Shown one piece after another: positions 1 through 11,900 of a stretch of 21,844 nucleotides of DNA. Position numbers and translations under genes: made by a program. The first letter of the stretch is position 1. Every line of letters starts with the position of its first letter. Source of the stretch: Ichthyophonus hoferi (taxonomy: Eukaryota; Opisthokonta; Ichthyosporea; Ichthyophonida; Ichthyophonidae); contig NAOQ01000133.1 in assembly GCA_002751075.1 (NCBI GenBank), positions 110,996 through 132,839 of the forward strand, read 5' to 3'. The notes beneath the pieces are model-generated. The model saw nothing but the letters and a program-made list of their open reading frames with translations, made no database searches and had not been told where the DNA came from.

Positions 1-293
1 CGATCAAAGCCTGTGGCGTAAATATAAATATGTTGGCAAACACATAATAAAGGGGGGAGAAAATATGATACAAATTAAATAGAACAGCAATCAAAATATA
101 ATAGAACGAAACAATGAATCCACATATAGACATAAATCAGGATTCCAATAAAACCTCTATGTTAAGAATTACTTACAATAAGGTTTCATTTATTAATTAA
201 AACTTGAGGGGTAATTAAGAATAATTAATCTGATGATACCATTAGTTAGATTTGATTAAGACTAGATGCTTAGTGCGGTCTAGACGTGTAGAT
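1..293. other. AT-rich left edge, no gene identified
   Basis: No reading frame here is convincing. On the minus strand there is a good 5' splice-site match (GTAAGT, near 168-173) and several AG acceptors, so this could hold untranslated or intronic sequence of a minus-strand gene whose exon-like pieces lie at 363-550. Nothing firmer can be said. Confidence 0.3.
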
Positions 294-362
294 TTAATGT
301 GTCCTTTAAATGATGTTCAACATCAGTTTTTAATCACACACATAGTGATTGAGGATGCATAC

Positions 363-550
363 CTGATACATAACATCCATAAAGATTCTTTGAATGATCT
401 TTGGACAGCATGTTGCTGGCAACATATTAGAGAACAATCATATTGCGCGTCTATTTGATAATATGCTTATCTCAAATACTTACCACATGGTCAACTGGTT
501 GACCTGATCCAACAGCTACATAAGCAACAATTACATACTCAGGCTGGATC
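363..550 (-). other. Two linked exon-like blocks of an unidentified minus-strand gene
   Basis: On the minus strand, 550-484 is open for 22 codons. It is preceded by the acceptor TAATCAG and followed by a textbook donor GTAAGTATT. The next block, 415-363, is preceded by TTGCCAG, open for 17 codons, and followed by GTATGC. The phases are compatible and the joined peptide (for example AYVAVGSGQPVDHV, then QHAVQRSFKESLW) has a protein-like composition. I do not recognise the family. The intervening intron would be 68 bp, much shorter than the 196-999 bp introns of the two certain genes, which is a reason for doubt. A short terminal exon may follow near 294-303. Upstream partners might be a 20-nt block at 699-680 and the island at 829-1141. 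Confidence 0.3.
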
Positions 551-828
551 CTGATTACATAGAGTATAGTAATCATATGAAATACAATATACAAAACTAT
601 TAGTAGTAGGTATCATATTGAAGAGACGTAAAACACCACTTCATTCTATCTTAAGAAATAAATGCAAGACAACTACTACCACGACAACAAAGTTGGAATC
701 TGTAATTAAGAAAAAGCAATGTTTCCAGCTATTCTCAGAATCAGGTAACAAGAACCCATCAAAAATACCACCAAGTCTTTGAAATAACCAGAAGTCAAGA
801 GTCAAGTGGAGGAGAAGAAGATCATCAC

Positions 829-1179
829 ATGCCCGTGGATAGTGGAGCAAAATCTACAAATAAAAGGGAAAATTCCAATACATAGGACTTTATCTAGTTG
901 ACTATAAGTAGGGGTAAAAATAAAGATAGTAGGACCAGCTATAAGAATGAAAGAATCTTGCTGAAGTGAAGGAGAGAGATAGTGGAGGGGAAAGCCGTCT
1001 TTAAAAAATGCACAGCTCCTTTGAACTGTTATGTGATGGAACTTCCAATCAAGTACTACCTGCCTATTCCTATTGTCAATGTAGTCACGGAGGCAGGATT
1101 GACATCTCCTATGGGGAATTTGGATGGATGGGTGGCAAGGTCTGTTATTATAGTACAGTTTGCGCCCAAAGGTATATAG
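829..1179. other. Coding-like island, strand undecided
   Basis: This stretch has higher GC than its surroundings and long open frames on both strands. On the plus strand a frame stays open from about 967 to 1179 with protein-like content (NCYVMELPIKYYLPIP, then TSPMGNLDGW) and could end at a donor, GTATAT, near 1172. On the minus strand 1141-1060 is flanked by AATAACAG and GTAGTA and reads like HPSKFPIGDVNPASV. A second open block, 1018-829, could follow it, but the intron between them would be only 41 bp. Neither protein is recognisable. I believe something here is or was coding, but cannot say which strand. Confidence 0.3.
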
Positions 1180-1236
1180 GAAATGAACTAGGGCTGACTG
1201 GAAATTCCACAGAATGTAAGGGGACTTGTTCGTACA

Positions 1237-1309
1237 GCCTTGATAGCTCAGTTGGGAGAGCGTTAGACTGAAGATCTAAAGGTCCCGTGTTCAATCCACG
1301 GTCGAGGCA
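1237..1309 (+). tRNA. tRNA-Phe (anticodon GAA), no intron
   Basis: The 73 bases fold into a full cloverleaf. The acceptor stem GCCTTGA pairs with TCGAGGC (one G-T wobble), the D stem is GCTC/GAGC, the anticodon stem is TTAGA/TCTAA around the loop CTGAAGA, and the T stem is CCGTG/CACGG. The anticodon GAA reads phenylalanine codons and the discriminator base is A, as usual for tRNA-Phe. There is no intron after the anticodon, unlike tRNA-Phe genes of baker's yeast, and no encoded CCA, as normal for a nuclear gene. Internal A and B box promoters fall in the D and T arms, and a T5 run at 1314-1318 serves as the RNA polymerase III terminator. Confidence 0.96.
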
Positions 1310-1313
1310 TTTA

Positions 1314-1318
1314 TTTTT
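1314..1318 (+). terminator. RNA polymerase III terminator of tRNA-Phe
   Basis: A run of five T starts five bases after the tRNA 3' end, the usual polymerase III stop signal. Confidence 0.75.
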
Positions 1319-2279
1319 CTCGGCATTTCAATTAAACATAAAGCTAGAATTATAAAGCACTAGATGTAGAGGTTGCATTATGCTTTTAACAAGTTTTCTA
1401 TCGTTTATTTTATTATCTTGGTTGGAAATAGTTATGATGATTTTTTTTTTTTTTGTTGGCGAGAAATTAGCGATTAAATGATTGATTGATCAGTGTTTGA
1501 TGAAAACTGAAACGATTATCCGGTGATGAACCTAAAACTTGGCGCTGTTTGCATTATGAATATAACTAACCAAATGATAGTATCAATAAACAAATAATAA
1601 CTAAAGTTGAAAACAATAAATAATTAATCAAGCGCTAAATAACGAAATTTAAAATTCAAAAGAGAGAAAGTGTGCAACCTAAATACTTACTGTTCTTAAT
1701 AACGATTACACATTTAAATTTTATAATTATTACAACCTACCTCGATAGGTTGGTTAAAAGAGTATTGTAGTAGCATCATAAAAGTCTAAAGCTTTTATAG
1801 CCCGCATGATATGTATATTTAATAATGTTTATAATTCAATCTTGGATTTTAAAATTCAATTTGAAACAACAGTTTTTGTTGGTTTCCTGGTCAGCCAAGA
1901 TCTTGATGCCTATCCCTTGGTGAGTAAAGCACGAATAACAGAAGCTACACAATATAGTTTTTATATATAAAGTGATATAAAAATACATATTTTTGTTAAA
2001 ATAATTAGTAATATATGAAATATTTAACTATATATTAACAAATGCATCCCACTTAGGTTCCATTACAATTCAACTTGTTTCAGCTCACTGGGGGCTTCTC
2101 CCATGCCACGTTGTCATCCGACTTTATTGTTTATTTCCTTCATTGTTAAATTTTGTACAATTACCTTATGTAGTAACTTTTTTATTATTATTTTATGATA
2201 GAGACAAAAAAGTATATATAGAATAGTCGCACGTGAATCACTGTTTATCCTACATAGCACACGCATCCAAATTGACTTA
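1319..2279. other. AT-rich spacer between tRNA-Phe and HIS5, with weak exon-like spots
   Basis: No gene is identified. It contains a T14 run (1441-1454) and two less AT-rich spots on the plus strand. One, 1895-1919, is bounded by an acceptor-like TGGTCAG and a donor GTGAGT. The other begins at 2084 after TTGTTTCAG and is open for 21 codons. They may be chance matches or exons of an unrecognised gene. On the minus strand, good donor matches GTAAGT (near 1685-1690) and GTAGGT (near 1735-1740) also exist without a convincing reading frame. Confidence 0.3.
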
Positions 2280-2285
2280 TTTATT
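2280..2285 (-). promoter_or_regulatory. Polyadenylation signal AATAAA, HIS5
   Basis: The hexamer AATAAA occurs on the minus strand 78 bases after the HIS5 stop codon. The position suits a cleavage signal, but the sequence is AT-rich enough for chance matches. Confidence 0.45.
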
Positions 2286-2362
2286 AATATTTAATAATCC
2301 GTCTATAATCGATTACATTAACAGATATTATCGGACTATTCATTGAAGATCCTATGTCAAGA

Positions 2363-5300
2363 TTAATCAACAAGTTCAGATATGGTTTGCTTAAGAAGTT
2401 TGAGCAAAGCCACGTTTTCCTCCCGGGTACCAATAGTAATCCGCAGACAATCTCTACAATGTATTTCTTTACCACGGTACCGCACTACAACTCCCTTTTC
2501 AGCCATGTTCTGATATACTTTTATTGGTAAATAAGCCGGGCAAGAAGATAATGGAGGCAAAGATAGATAGATAGGTAGAGTGAAGATACAGGAAGCAATA
2601 TAGAACAAGTGAGTTGTTAGTGTTAATGGGAATAACCCATAACATGATGGCGTGGATGTAAATAGATGTACCAATTAATAAGTCAACTACCATGATCTAT
2701 TATGTTGTAATGATCTTATGGCGTAGCAATGGGTTTTAATAACCCAATAACTATCAATATCTTTATTTGTTCAATACATAAATAGTATTTTAGACTATGT
2801 GTAAGTGCTTGCTATCCCAAACCCATTATACAATAAGAGCTCATGACAAGTGAATTGTATACAATATGCATATATACCAATACGCTAATCTTTAGGCATG
2901 CACAAGTATTCATTCGTTAATAGAGTTATGCATATATGGGCTTAGAACTGTGTAATATGAATGTATGAATGTATGGCTACATTGATGGTAATAGGAATTT
3001 ATTGAATATAAGCTGAGACATAATTTATGTATGCAGTGATAGGTGGTTTAGGAGGTCTCCTACATTTTAATGCATTATCAATACGAACAAGGAGGAAATT
3101 AGCCGCAGAAGGGTATATTGTTCGGACCGTAGGAAGTTTTTCTGAAGTGAATGCATTACTGGCTATCGAACATATAAATATATGCATGTACAACCCTTAA
3201 AACTGTAAATCATTACTATTGTTTTAAACATTGAACAATCTGTTACACGTTGTATTCTTCCTATCACATGATCCACAATATGTACACCACAAGACATCCC
3301 ATAGGGCAACATCCCATCTGATATCATTGAATAATATGAATGTTGCATCAAACTCACCTTATGATCAACAACCACGTATCATAAACTATTATTAGACAAG
3401 TCAGAATCTTATATCAGAACATTCCAGTGAAGAATTGAAACAACCAATCATGCCCAAGAACTGCCAAAGGTACAAGAATACTTAACAGGGAAAAAGAGAA
3501 TAGAGTAGTGTGGTGCGGAGATAAACAGGGGACGACTACCTAACTCTGTTGCCATAAAATCCCTCTCTTGTAACAGGCGGTTGATGTTAGCACGCATGGG
3601 ATTCAGGTTGGAAAATGCTTTCAGTGCTACCTCACTAGTCAGAGTGTTAATGTTGTAAGGGGCCTTGACTTTATTTAAAACCTCTACAATCTCTTTAGAG
3701 CCAAACGCCAAGCCAAGCCTGTGATTGGGAAGAGAAGGGATGCACATAAAGACAAGTTATAATATGAAAATAAATGAGCAGATCATTGCTATGGATGTAG
3801 GGTAGGCGGTCAAGTAAGACGTTATTTTAATTGGATAGTAATAGCTAATAATATTAGTGTAACAACAAATGGTAGTAGATGTGAGGTGTGGACCATTTCA
3901 CCAGGTAATTGGCTAGAATATACAAGATGGGGAACAAATTTCAAGAAGGATGCTTTCCTATATACTACATGCAAGAAATACCTAATGCCAGCCAAGCCAA
4001 AGGACTTTGACATAGTCTGAAGTACTACAAGATTAGGGTACTTGTTAATCAGGGCTATCAGACTGCCCTCTGGGCTGAAGTCTACGTAGGCTTCGTCCAG
4101 AACCACTAGACCTAGAGTATAGAGACACAACGTTACTAGGATACCTTATAAGGTCGGCCCCATTAACTAAATATTTAACCTTGTGAGCTTGCTAAAGCTA
4201 GCATTACTAATCAATAATTCTATTATTCTCATACAGATTAGATCTGATACACATTCTTGTGTGAACCGACCTTATCTTTTAAAATATTACCCTCCCAGCC
4301 GGCAGTAAAATAAATCATATAAAAAATACAGGTTTACTATTTACTTATCTTTTAAGTAAAAAATATTGGAGTACATAAATTAAAACTTAAAAATTATGGG
4401 TATAGAGTAAAAGAAAGAGAACGAGAAGGGTTAAAAAAGGTTGAGAAAACAATTGCGCATGACAGAAAAAAATGAGGAAGGAATGCACACGTGCCTATAT
4501 AGGTAAATAAAACAAAAATGGGGTAGGGTAGATAACAGCCAATTCCGGTAATAAAAATATATATCGTTAGAGGCTATGCTATATAAAATTAAAAATACAT
4601 GCACATGCACCTTCACGTCCAAGTAATATACTATATATTTATTACAGATATACGTGCATATACATAAATGAATCTTCTAGCACTCACTAACACATAAAAA
4701 AACAAAACAAATGTGCACATGAATATCCAAGACCCTGTTATACCAAGATATGATAACAAGAGTGACTTAAATACCTGTAGTGTAGCTAGATAAGACTTGT
4801 TCAATGCTTTGTTGGCTCAGTGTGTTGGCAGTAGGGTTGCCAGGGGAGCACAGAAAGATGATTTTAGTGGTGACTGTCACTGCATGCAAGATCTAAAAAT
4901 GATAAGAATAAAGGACCAATTGGGGGCTAGAATTAGGAATAGGGCCAAATGAAGGTAAACTATATGAGCATGAGTGGAAGAAACTTCATCATCGTTTAAA
5001 GAACGCCTTTTTAATTACAATTTATACCATATAATGTATTATCTTATACGCTATTAAGGAAAACACTATGGAGGACTTCACAAAATGTGTATGCTGCATA
5101 ATATGATCCGTAATATATCATAATGAGTTTTTTGTTATTGAAAATCACAACAATATATGTATTGTGATATGTTTATGATAATACTTGCCTACATATAGGT
5201 CTTTTGATAAGCTATGCTTGGATCTATTTCAGATTTTATTTAGATAGCCCGTTTTGATGTTAGTGTCTATTTACCTTTCAATGGTTAGAATGTCCTTTTC

Positions 5301-7916
5301 AAGAATACACAGACTTTTTGTATATCCTAGCTCTTTGTAGCCTATTTATCATCATTTTATTATTACAATTTATATTCAAAAACTATTTTCTATCAAATCT
5401 AAATAAAATATAAAAAAAGTAGATAATTGTGTTGAAAAATTATTAACTGTATTGAACTGTTGGGAGATTCAATACTGCATATTAATAATTTCAACACATA
5501 TCTATAAGTGTGTATTTAAATATAAAGCAAAATACTGGTGATACATGGGTATAATATAGTAGACTGAACCTTTTTTAACATTTCATTGTAATCTTTACTG
5601 ATTGATAATGCATGTCAAATAAAATATTGGGTTACTGCGTTGTGTAATGTGAATAGGATAGACTTTAGATCATGGTATGGTTGGAAAGATACAAGTGCAA
5701 TATGATGAGATAATAGGGAAAGGTAGAATATGGGTGTGTATAGTAAATATTACTATTGAATAAATGTAGTTAACTAATACAGCGGGTAGAGCCCACGGAA
5801 GATGATATGTATAAATATATATAGTCAGTAATAAATGAAAGATAAAGATGAAAGAGGGAGGAGGAAGGGGACTTGGGAATATGATAAACACATTATGAAC
5901 ATGCAGCTGAAAGTCAGTAGTTAACGGAACGGGACAGATGGTTATGTCGTTGATGTGAGCAGACACCTTATACATGCCATAGGTCGGTGGAGTTATTATA
6001 ATACTGTGGAGAACATATTGTTAAAAAATAAAAGTCTACTTCCATTTTTCTATGTATATTTTAGAGTATACAATTGTATATATAAATAGACATACAATGA
6101 TTGGCAACAATCTACAGATAATTAAAAGAACTGTATATTTAGATACAAGTAAATAAAACATTTAAGCTGGTATATGTATGATTATGTGCATGTAGATGCA
6201 CGTTTTAAAAAGCAAATGCACCAAAATCTAAATGTATGTATGTACTTTTATTATTTACTATACCTACACATATATATATATATACATATAGACGCAGGTG
6301 TATATCAACGTATAAATATATACCTGTCTTTTCCAGGCACACACACTATCCTTATCAACAAATCAATGGCCTCATCACTACCAACCCCTAAGAAGATCTG
6401 CTCAGCATGTACTCCTCGTACCTCCCCTGACCAATAGATGCGTAAATATTATATATTAATTAATTAACTAACCAAGTATATATCATTATAACATTCAGAC
6501 CAGAAATAATGACATCGAACACTGGATCCGGTTTTGATACGATTTCGTGAGACGAATAAAAAAGAAATGAATAAACTGTAAGAATAGGATTGGGAGAGAT
6601 AGATGAGTGGGCATGGAGGGCTATATACATATCGACAGACGGTAAGCCATAATACATTCAGAAGAAAAACACATCTTTACTCAGAGAAAAAGCTATGTAT
6701 ATGTTTATTACAATTCTTTCTATAACTATAAATATAAAAAATATATTATATTGGTACAAGATAGTTGGAATCATAATAGTTACCAATCAAATTTTTCAAA
6801 TTTTTCTGACATGGATCGGGATATCGATTCTGTATTTATGTTAAGTATAAGTACGAAAGTAGAAGATACATATATTTTCATTTTTGGACATATGCAACAT
6901 GATTAGTATTACTGTCTGCCAAAATCCTACTGATCACAGGTGCAGTAATTAGGGGTGGAGAGTTACAATAAACTGAAAAGGTGTATCCATTGATATTTTC
7001 AGTTGTATGTAGGGCACCCATTGGTAGATTATATTATACAATCTCTACTGTAATTTGTCACCAGGAGTTGTAGAATAGAACCGCCCGTCGTTTCTTATTT
7101 GTATGAATACTACATAAACATTCAAAACATTATATCTGTATAGTATGCTCAAGACAAATATCTGTCTATACATATTTATATGCACAAATATTTGTACATA
7201 AATATATTATTATATATGCCAATATATATGCATGCATTTTTCCATTGAGAGTAATTACATTTATTTTTATATCTATATAACTACTACATATATTAAAGAG
7301 GGTTATCCATTTACATTCTTAATACACATAGTTGTGATCTATTCCACCCAATGTATCTCTATATGCACGCATTGTCTTATAAACATATTTGTGCCTAGAT
7401 AGATATTAAAAAATACATTTCTTTGGTGTGGGTGTATTTATGTATCATATATATATATATATATCCATTTCTTTTTTCTAATCATTCTATCTTTCACTGG
7501 ATCCACCCACCAACTCTTGTTCATCTTGCTCTATGGCGGCCCCATATGCATTCTCATTGGCATCTAATAGGATACCTAATGGCGATTCATTTAGTGGTTG
7601 AAGGTTATGAATGGTATTAAACGCATGTCAAGTAGCAGTTAAAATACTATCAATATTTACTAGTATTAGATCGCCCCTAACTGATTTAAATCGAGTCAAG
7701 AAGATAAGGGAAAACTAAAAACAAATAATTATGCATATGTGCATAGTAAGTCCATTTATTCTTAAGCAATACATTGTCGTGGTTTTATATACAGAGGTAT
7801 GTATAAACGGATAGACATATACCCGAGTCGTAGTCATCACGCGCACAGCGGTATGGCTGCAAGTTGCGCAAATTGGAACGAATAATTCCGTTTAATTGGA
7901 AGTTGCTGATGGGCAT
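2363..7916 (-). CDS. HIS5: Histidinol-phosphate aminotransferase (fungal HIS5 type), 10 exons
   Basis: Converts imidazole-acetol phosphate plus glutamate to histidinol phosphate in histidine synthesis; a PLP enzyme of aminotransferase class I/II, probably cytosolic. Exons in reading order: 7916-7823, 7575-7511, 6829-6784, 6426-6324, 6003-5892, 4892-4775, 4111-3982, 3718-3540, 3141-3064, 2517-2363. They sum to 1080 nt, that is 359 residues plus TAA; yeast His5 has 385. Visible motifs in order: PYRCARDDY near residues 21-29, [10 protein letters not shown] 34-43, RYPDP 55-59, GVGSDEAID near 82-90, PPTYGMY 108-114, CSPGNPT 155-161, LDEAYVDF 184-191, [10 protein letters not shown] 214-223 with the PLP-binding lysine at K215, [13 protein letters not shown] 317-324 and CLRIT 332-336 with the substrate arginine R334. 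The start ATG lies in AAAATG with a complete N-terminus behind it. All nine introns are GT-AG. The wording of the motifs matches fungal proteins more closely than plant or bacterial HisC. Intron 5 (donor GTGTTT) and intron 9 (acceptor AAAAG) have weak splice sites, but the protein fixes both. Confidence 0.95.
7445..7465. repeat. (AT)n microsatellite in HIS5 intron 2
   Basis: A run of about ten AT dinucleotides, just downstream (in transcript terms) of the second HIS5 exon. Many similar runs occur in the introns of this window. Confidence 0.85.
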
Positions 7917-8123
7917 TTTGTAGTCTAGTATGTAGTCTCAAGTATTTTTTGTGAGATGTTTTAGTTGTTACTTGCTTAACAAAACCTGGCTTTATTTACA
8001 AGAAACAGCATAAAAAGAGTATAAGGACGTGTGTAAATAGATAGTGATATGTATATGAGTTCGTAGGTAAGTGTATGGGTTAGTAAATATTTATAAGAAC
8101 GTTTTGATATTGTTCAATTGGTA

Positions 8124-8155
8124 AACTGTCATAATAATGAACTGTCATAATAATG
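8124..8155. repeat. Perfect tandem duplication of 16 bp
   Basis: The unit AACTGTCATAATAATG occurs twice back to back inside the shared HIS5/WDR61 promoter region, which could double a protein-binding site. It may equally be replication slippage. Confidence 0.9.
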
Positions 8156-8534
8156 AATCCTTAGTTGAGAGGTAGGGATATATGTATGTACGTATAAGTC
8201 TGTGTGATTGGACTCATTAGGCCCTTAACATATTATCCCTAACTTTAAACAACTTGTATTTTTCTGAAGCCATTATATACAGCTCCCTCCCACCTTAGTT
8301 AAAATCTTTATCCTCGGTATAGTGTTTCCAAATAACACTGTTTAAGGTAAAGAGTAATTTATTGCAAACAAGAAAATTTGTTGAAATTTTTCGTAGTCAC
8401 CTCTTATTAAGCATTAGTCTAAGAAAAACGCACAAGAGTCCTGAAACAATATACTCTTTTCTTAAGACTTTAACTGTCCCTTTTAATGAATATAAATAAT
8501 GTTGTAGATGCTCAAAGAGTTGAGCCTTGAATAT

Positions 8535-8573
8535 GGAAAAAGAAAAAAGAAAAAAAGGAAAGAAAAAGAAAAA
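8535..8573 (+). repeat. 39-nt polypurine tract
   Basis: An uninterrupted A/G run made of GAAAAA-like blocks. Such tracts exclude nucleosomes and can form triplex DNA; here it sits in the divergent promoter, about 410 bp upstream of the WDR61 start. Confidence 0.85.
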
Positions 8574-8982
8574 TGTAACCTTTAAAAAGTAAGTTTCAAA
8601 AAAGTAACAAAACCACATAAGATATGACGATTTATTGAATGACACTGTGAATATGAATACTTTACATAAATCTATAGCCGATGATTGGAATGCTATTGTT
8701 AGTTCACCAATAGGATGCATTAAAAATTTGACAATTTATATAGAGCCAATAGTATAATAGACATAAATTCTTGTAAGTTAGGGTTGGTGGTCAATTGGAC
8801 ATTCCAATCTTCCATGAAATCTTACATAATAAACAATAGCATCCAGTCTGCGTTAGATGATTTTTATGTTCTATAATAACTATTTCCTTATGATTTTATA
8901 GACGTAGTTATTAGTTTTAATTTTCTATCTCGATTTTTCCTAATATATTTTGTATTTTAATATATGCCAATTTTCAACAAAT

Positions 8983-11900
8983 ATGTCGGTATGTATTCTG
9001 CCTTGCGTGACTGTTGTTTTTTTTTTTCTGTATAAAATTAGCAAGAGAAAGAATGTTTTGGAATGCAATTTTGTCCATGAAGAATCTGTCAGGTTGTTCA
9101 CACTTTACTCTGGATTATTGTGTTATAGCGATAAATACTTTGAAAGTTTTGAGAATTAACTGACCGTGCTCTGTTTCCATTCAGTATACCATCAAGTGTG
9201 TAGTTGAGAATGGTAGGTTTTCTCGTTTTATTTTTGTTGTGTTACGCTTTCCTTTTTGTGTGCACTTAGTTGTTTTATTGGTTTTCCCTTGCCCCTTCCT
9301 CTACAATGTCTTTCCTCGTGTTTTTATTTATTGCCTCTTTTTTAAATATGATTTATTTTTCTGCAATCAACTCCTTCTTTCTCGCAGTGCCCTTTTTACT
9401 GTTTCTGGTTCTTTTTTACATATATTATACTCATAAAAGCACGCGCCGTTGATTTTTCTTTATTTTGTCTCCCTTGCAAACGTATGTTTCATATGCCCGT
9501 ATACTCTTTCTTTTTCTGATACCTACTTACCAAGTACAATCATTTTTCATTTTATGCTAGGTTTCGTTTTATATAGTTTATTTTCGCTTCCTGTTATTCT
9601 ATTTATATTTGTTTTTTTTTACCACCTAATTACTGTTATATCTCTCCTCCTTCTTATTTGTATTTAACTATCTCTCCCTCTCTTTTTACATGTTGCATCC
9701 TGTCCCTTATGCTTTACCCTGGGTTGTTTTGCCAAATATTTGTACTATTAATGAGAGTGTGATGTGATACGTGTTGCCAACTCCTTTATAATTTTAAATA
9801 ATAAAAATATATTCTTTCTCATTATACTATTTTCCGTGTACTATATATTTTTTGTTTTATTATACTATCTTTGAAATATGCCATAAGGGATTTTACAAAC
9901 CATCATTAGCCAACAATAGTTATTTGTTAAATATTTCCTCATCACCACTTGTCCCAATTTAACATCTTCTGGATCTGTGATTATATCCCTTATCTATTAT
10001 TGCCTTACAATCAACTCACCTCGTTTCCCTCACTGGTGTGATTTACAGCCCATGAGGACAGCGTGTGGGGGGTTGTCTGGGTTTCGAAAGACAAAATCTT
10101 GACAGGCTCTGTGGATGAGACTATTAAAGTTTGGTGTGTACATATCTTTACTACAGTGTATACCTTACTAACTATGTATTAATATAGTTTTGATAGAATT
10201 AGTAGTATAAGGTAAACGAGAGAAACTGATATTGGGACAATATGCCGGTATATATGAAGAGAGAGAAAGAGTGGCAGGGTACGTGTATGATGGGGCAGGT
10301 AATGGTCTATGTATTTAGAAAAACATACTAGTTTTTCGATATCAACAATTATGTGATAGTATACTTTTATTACACCCAAACACAAGTCTATGTTATTGTC
10401 ACAACCTCATACTTTAATGTTGGAGTCATAATAACACGGTAAGAAGTACCTCGGTGTAGCTTATTCGTTATCATTACACAGGGACTGTGATGAAGAGTCA
10501 CCTACCTGCACAAACACATTGCAGGGCCATGAATTAGGTGTAGTGTCCGTGGATGTTAGCCAAGATGGTGCTAGTATGTCTATGCTATTTGCCCTGCTGA
10601 CTTCGTTATATTTCTATTGTACATCACATTGTCTTTACACTTTATTTTACTTCTATTCCCTCTCCCTTTATTGATTTGTTTATCTCTCTCCCATTAATGG
10701 TTTTTTTTATCCTATCTTCTCCTTTCTATTCTTGTTCTATATTCTCCTAGTATCATTCTTGTTGGACTGTATGTATGCACATACATATTTCTTTACCTAC
10801 CCTCTTTTAAGCATGCTTGTTGGTTCTCCTTTTAACAATAAACTTACTCTTCCATTCATTTCGTATCAACGTCATAGTATTAAACCGAGTTTGCATGGAT
10901 GTATGTGCATGTCTTTCTTTTGCCTTTGATCTTGTATTATAGTTATTTGTCTATATTTGCATTTCTCTTTTTTAGTAGGGTATGTACGATTCCGACATTT
11001 TATTTTATTTTTAATATAATGGTATGAGACGAGAAAGAGAGTGCTTGATAGGAGGATGAAAGGTGTAATTATTGTGACCTACATATGATTGGCTGACCTG
11101 ATATCCGGCACACATGACAGTGGCAGTAAGTAGCTCCCTTGACAGCAATATAAAATTGTGGGACCTGAACACCAATCAACTGATCCGTTCCATTGATGCA
11201 GTACCTGGTAGGTGGTGTGTGTATATAGTTATTTTATCTGTACGGTCATGATCTGTTCTGTCTATGTTTATGAAGATAGATCATCATTTTATGTGGCAGT
11301 TATTTATAGAGTTGTCTTTATACTGCTTTGATTCGTTATAGTGACATAACTATTTCAACATTATTTTCCAATCTAGTTTTTAAACCATAATAATCCCATT
11401 AAATTCTTCTTCACACTTACCATTCTTTTTAATTATTATTCATATTCCAAATATTGTAACTATACACGTATGCATACATACATACATACATAGTTATGTT
11501 CTTACTAGGCCTGTTTGCACATCTTCCCCTTCTATGCAGTGTATAGTTACATTACATATAACACCCTTTCTAACTATATCTCTCTAAAAGCACGTACATG
11601 GCAGGCCAAGCTTTCACCTGATAGTAAGTATCTAGCTACTGGCACCTTTAATGGTACTGTAGATATTTATGAAGTGGCTACTGGCACAAAGAAGACTGAG
11701 GTGGGCCAGAAGGGAAAGTTCTGCATGAGTGTTGCCTTCATATCTACCCCATAATTACCGAGCTGTGTATGTGTATGCGTAAATGCTAGGTTATATATAT
11801 ATATATATATCTCTGTGCATGTATGTGTTCATGCTAGGATATGTGTATTCTTATGGGATGCACAGTTGTCAAAAGAACTATTAGAAATATAGAAGGGGAA

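Larger units (their letters stand above)
7917..8982. promoter_or_regulatory. Divergent promoter region between HIS5 and WDR61
   Basis: The two start codons point away from each other with 1066 bp between them, so both promoters and 5' leaders must lie here. It holds a tandem pair of 16-bp repeats (8124-8155) and a 39-nt pure purine tract (8535-8573). A sequence GGACTCAT at 8210-8217 resembles a Gcn4-type amino-acid-control site (TGACTCA) by six of seven bases; that is too weak to call. No clear TATA box is singled out because TATA-like strings are everywhere. Confidence 0.6.

Noticed and set aside
6460-6657. A minus-strand frame containing KPDPVFDV, considered as the RYPDP exon of HIS5.
   Set aside because: The true RYPDP exon is at 6784-6829, with correct phases and flanking splice sites. 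The KPDP match lacks the preceding R-Y and the following conserved residues.
8397-8720. A 107-codon open frame on the minus strand inside the divergent promoter region, the longest single frame in the window.
   Set aside because: It is largely created by the polypurine tract, which reads as a run of phenylalanines on this strand. No domain is visible and it shows no homology that I recognise.
9239-9667. Three overlapping plus-strand frames rich in F, L, S and Y that look like membrane proteins.
   Set aside because: They lie in WDR61 intron 2, which is T/C-rich. Such sequence codes for hydrophobic residues in all frames, so the membrane-like appearance is a by-product of composition.
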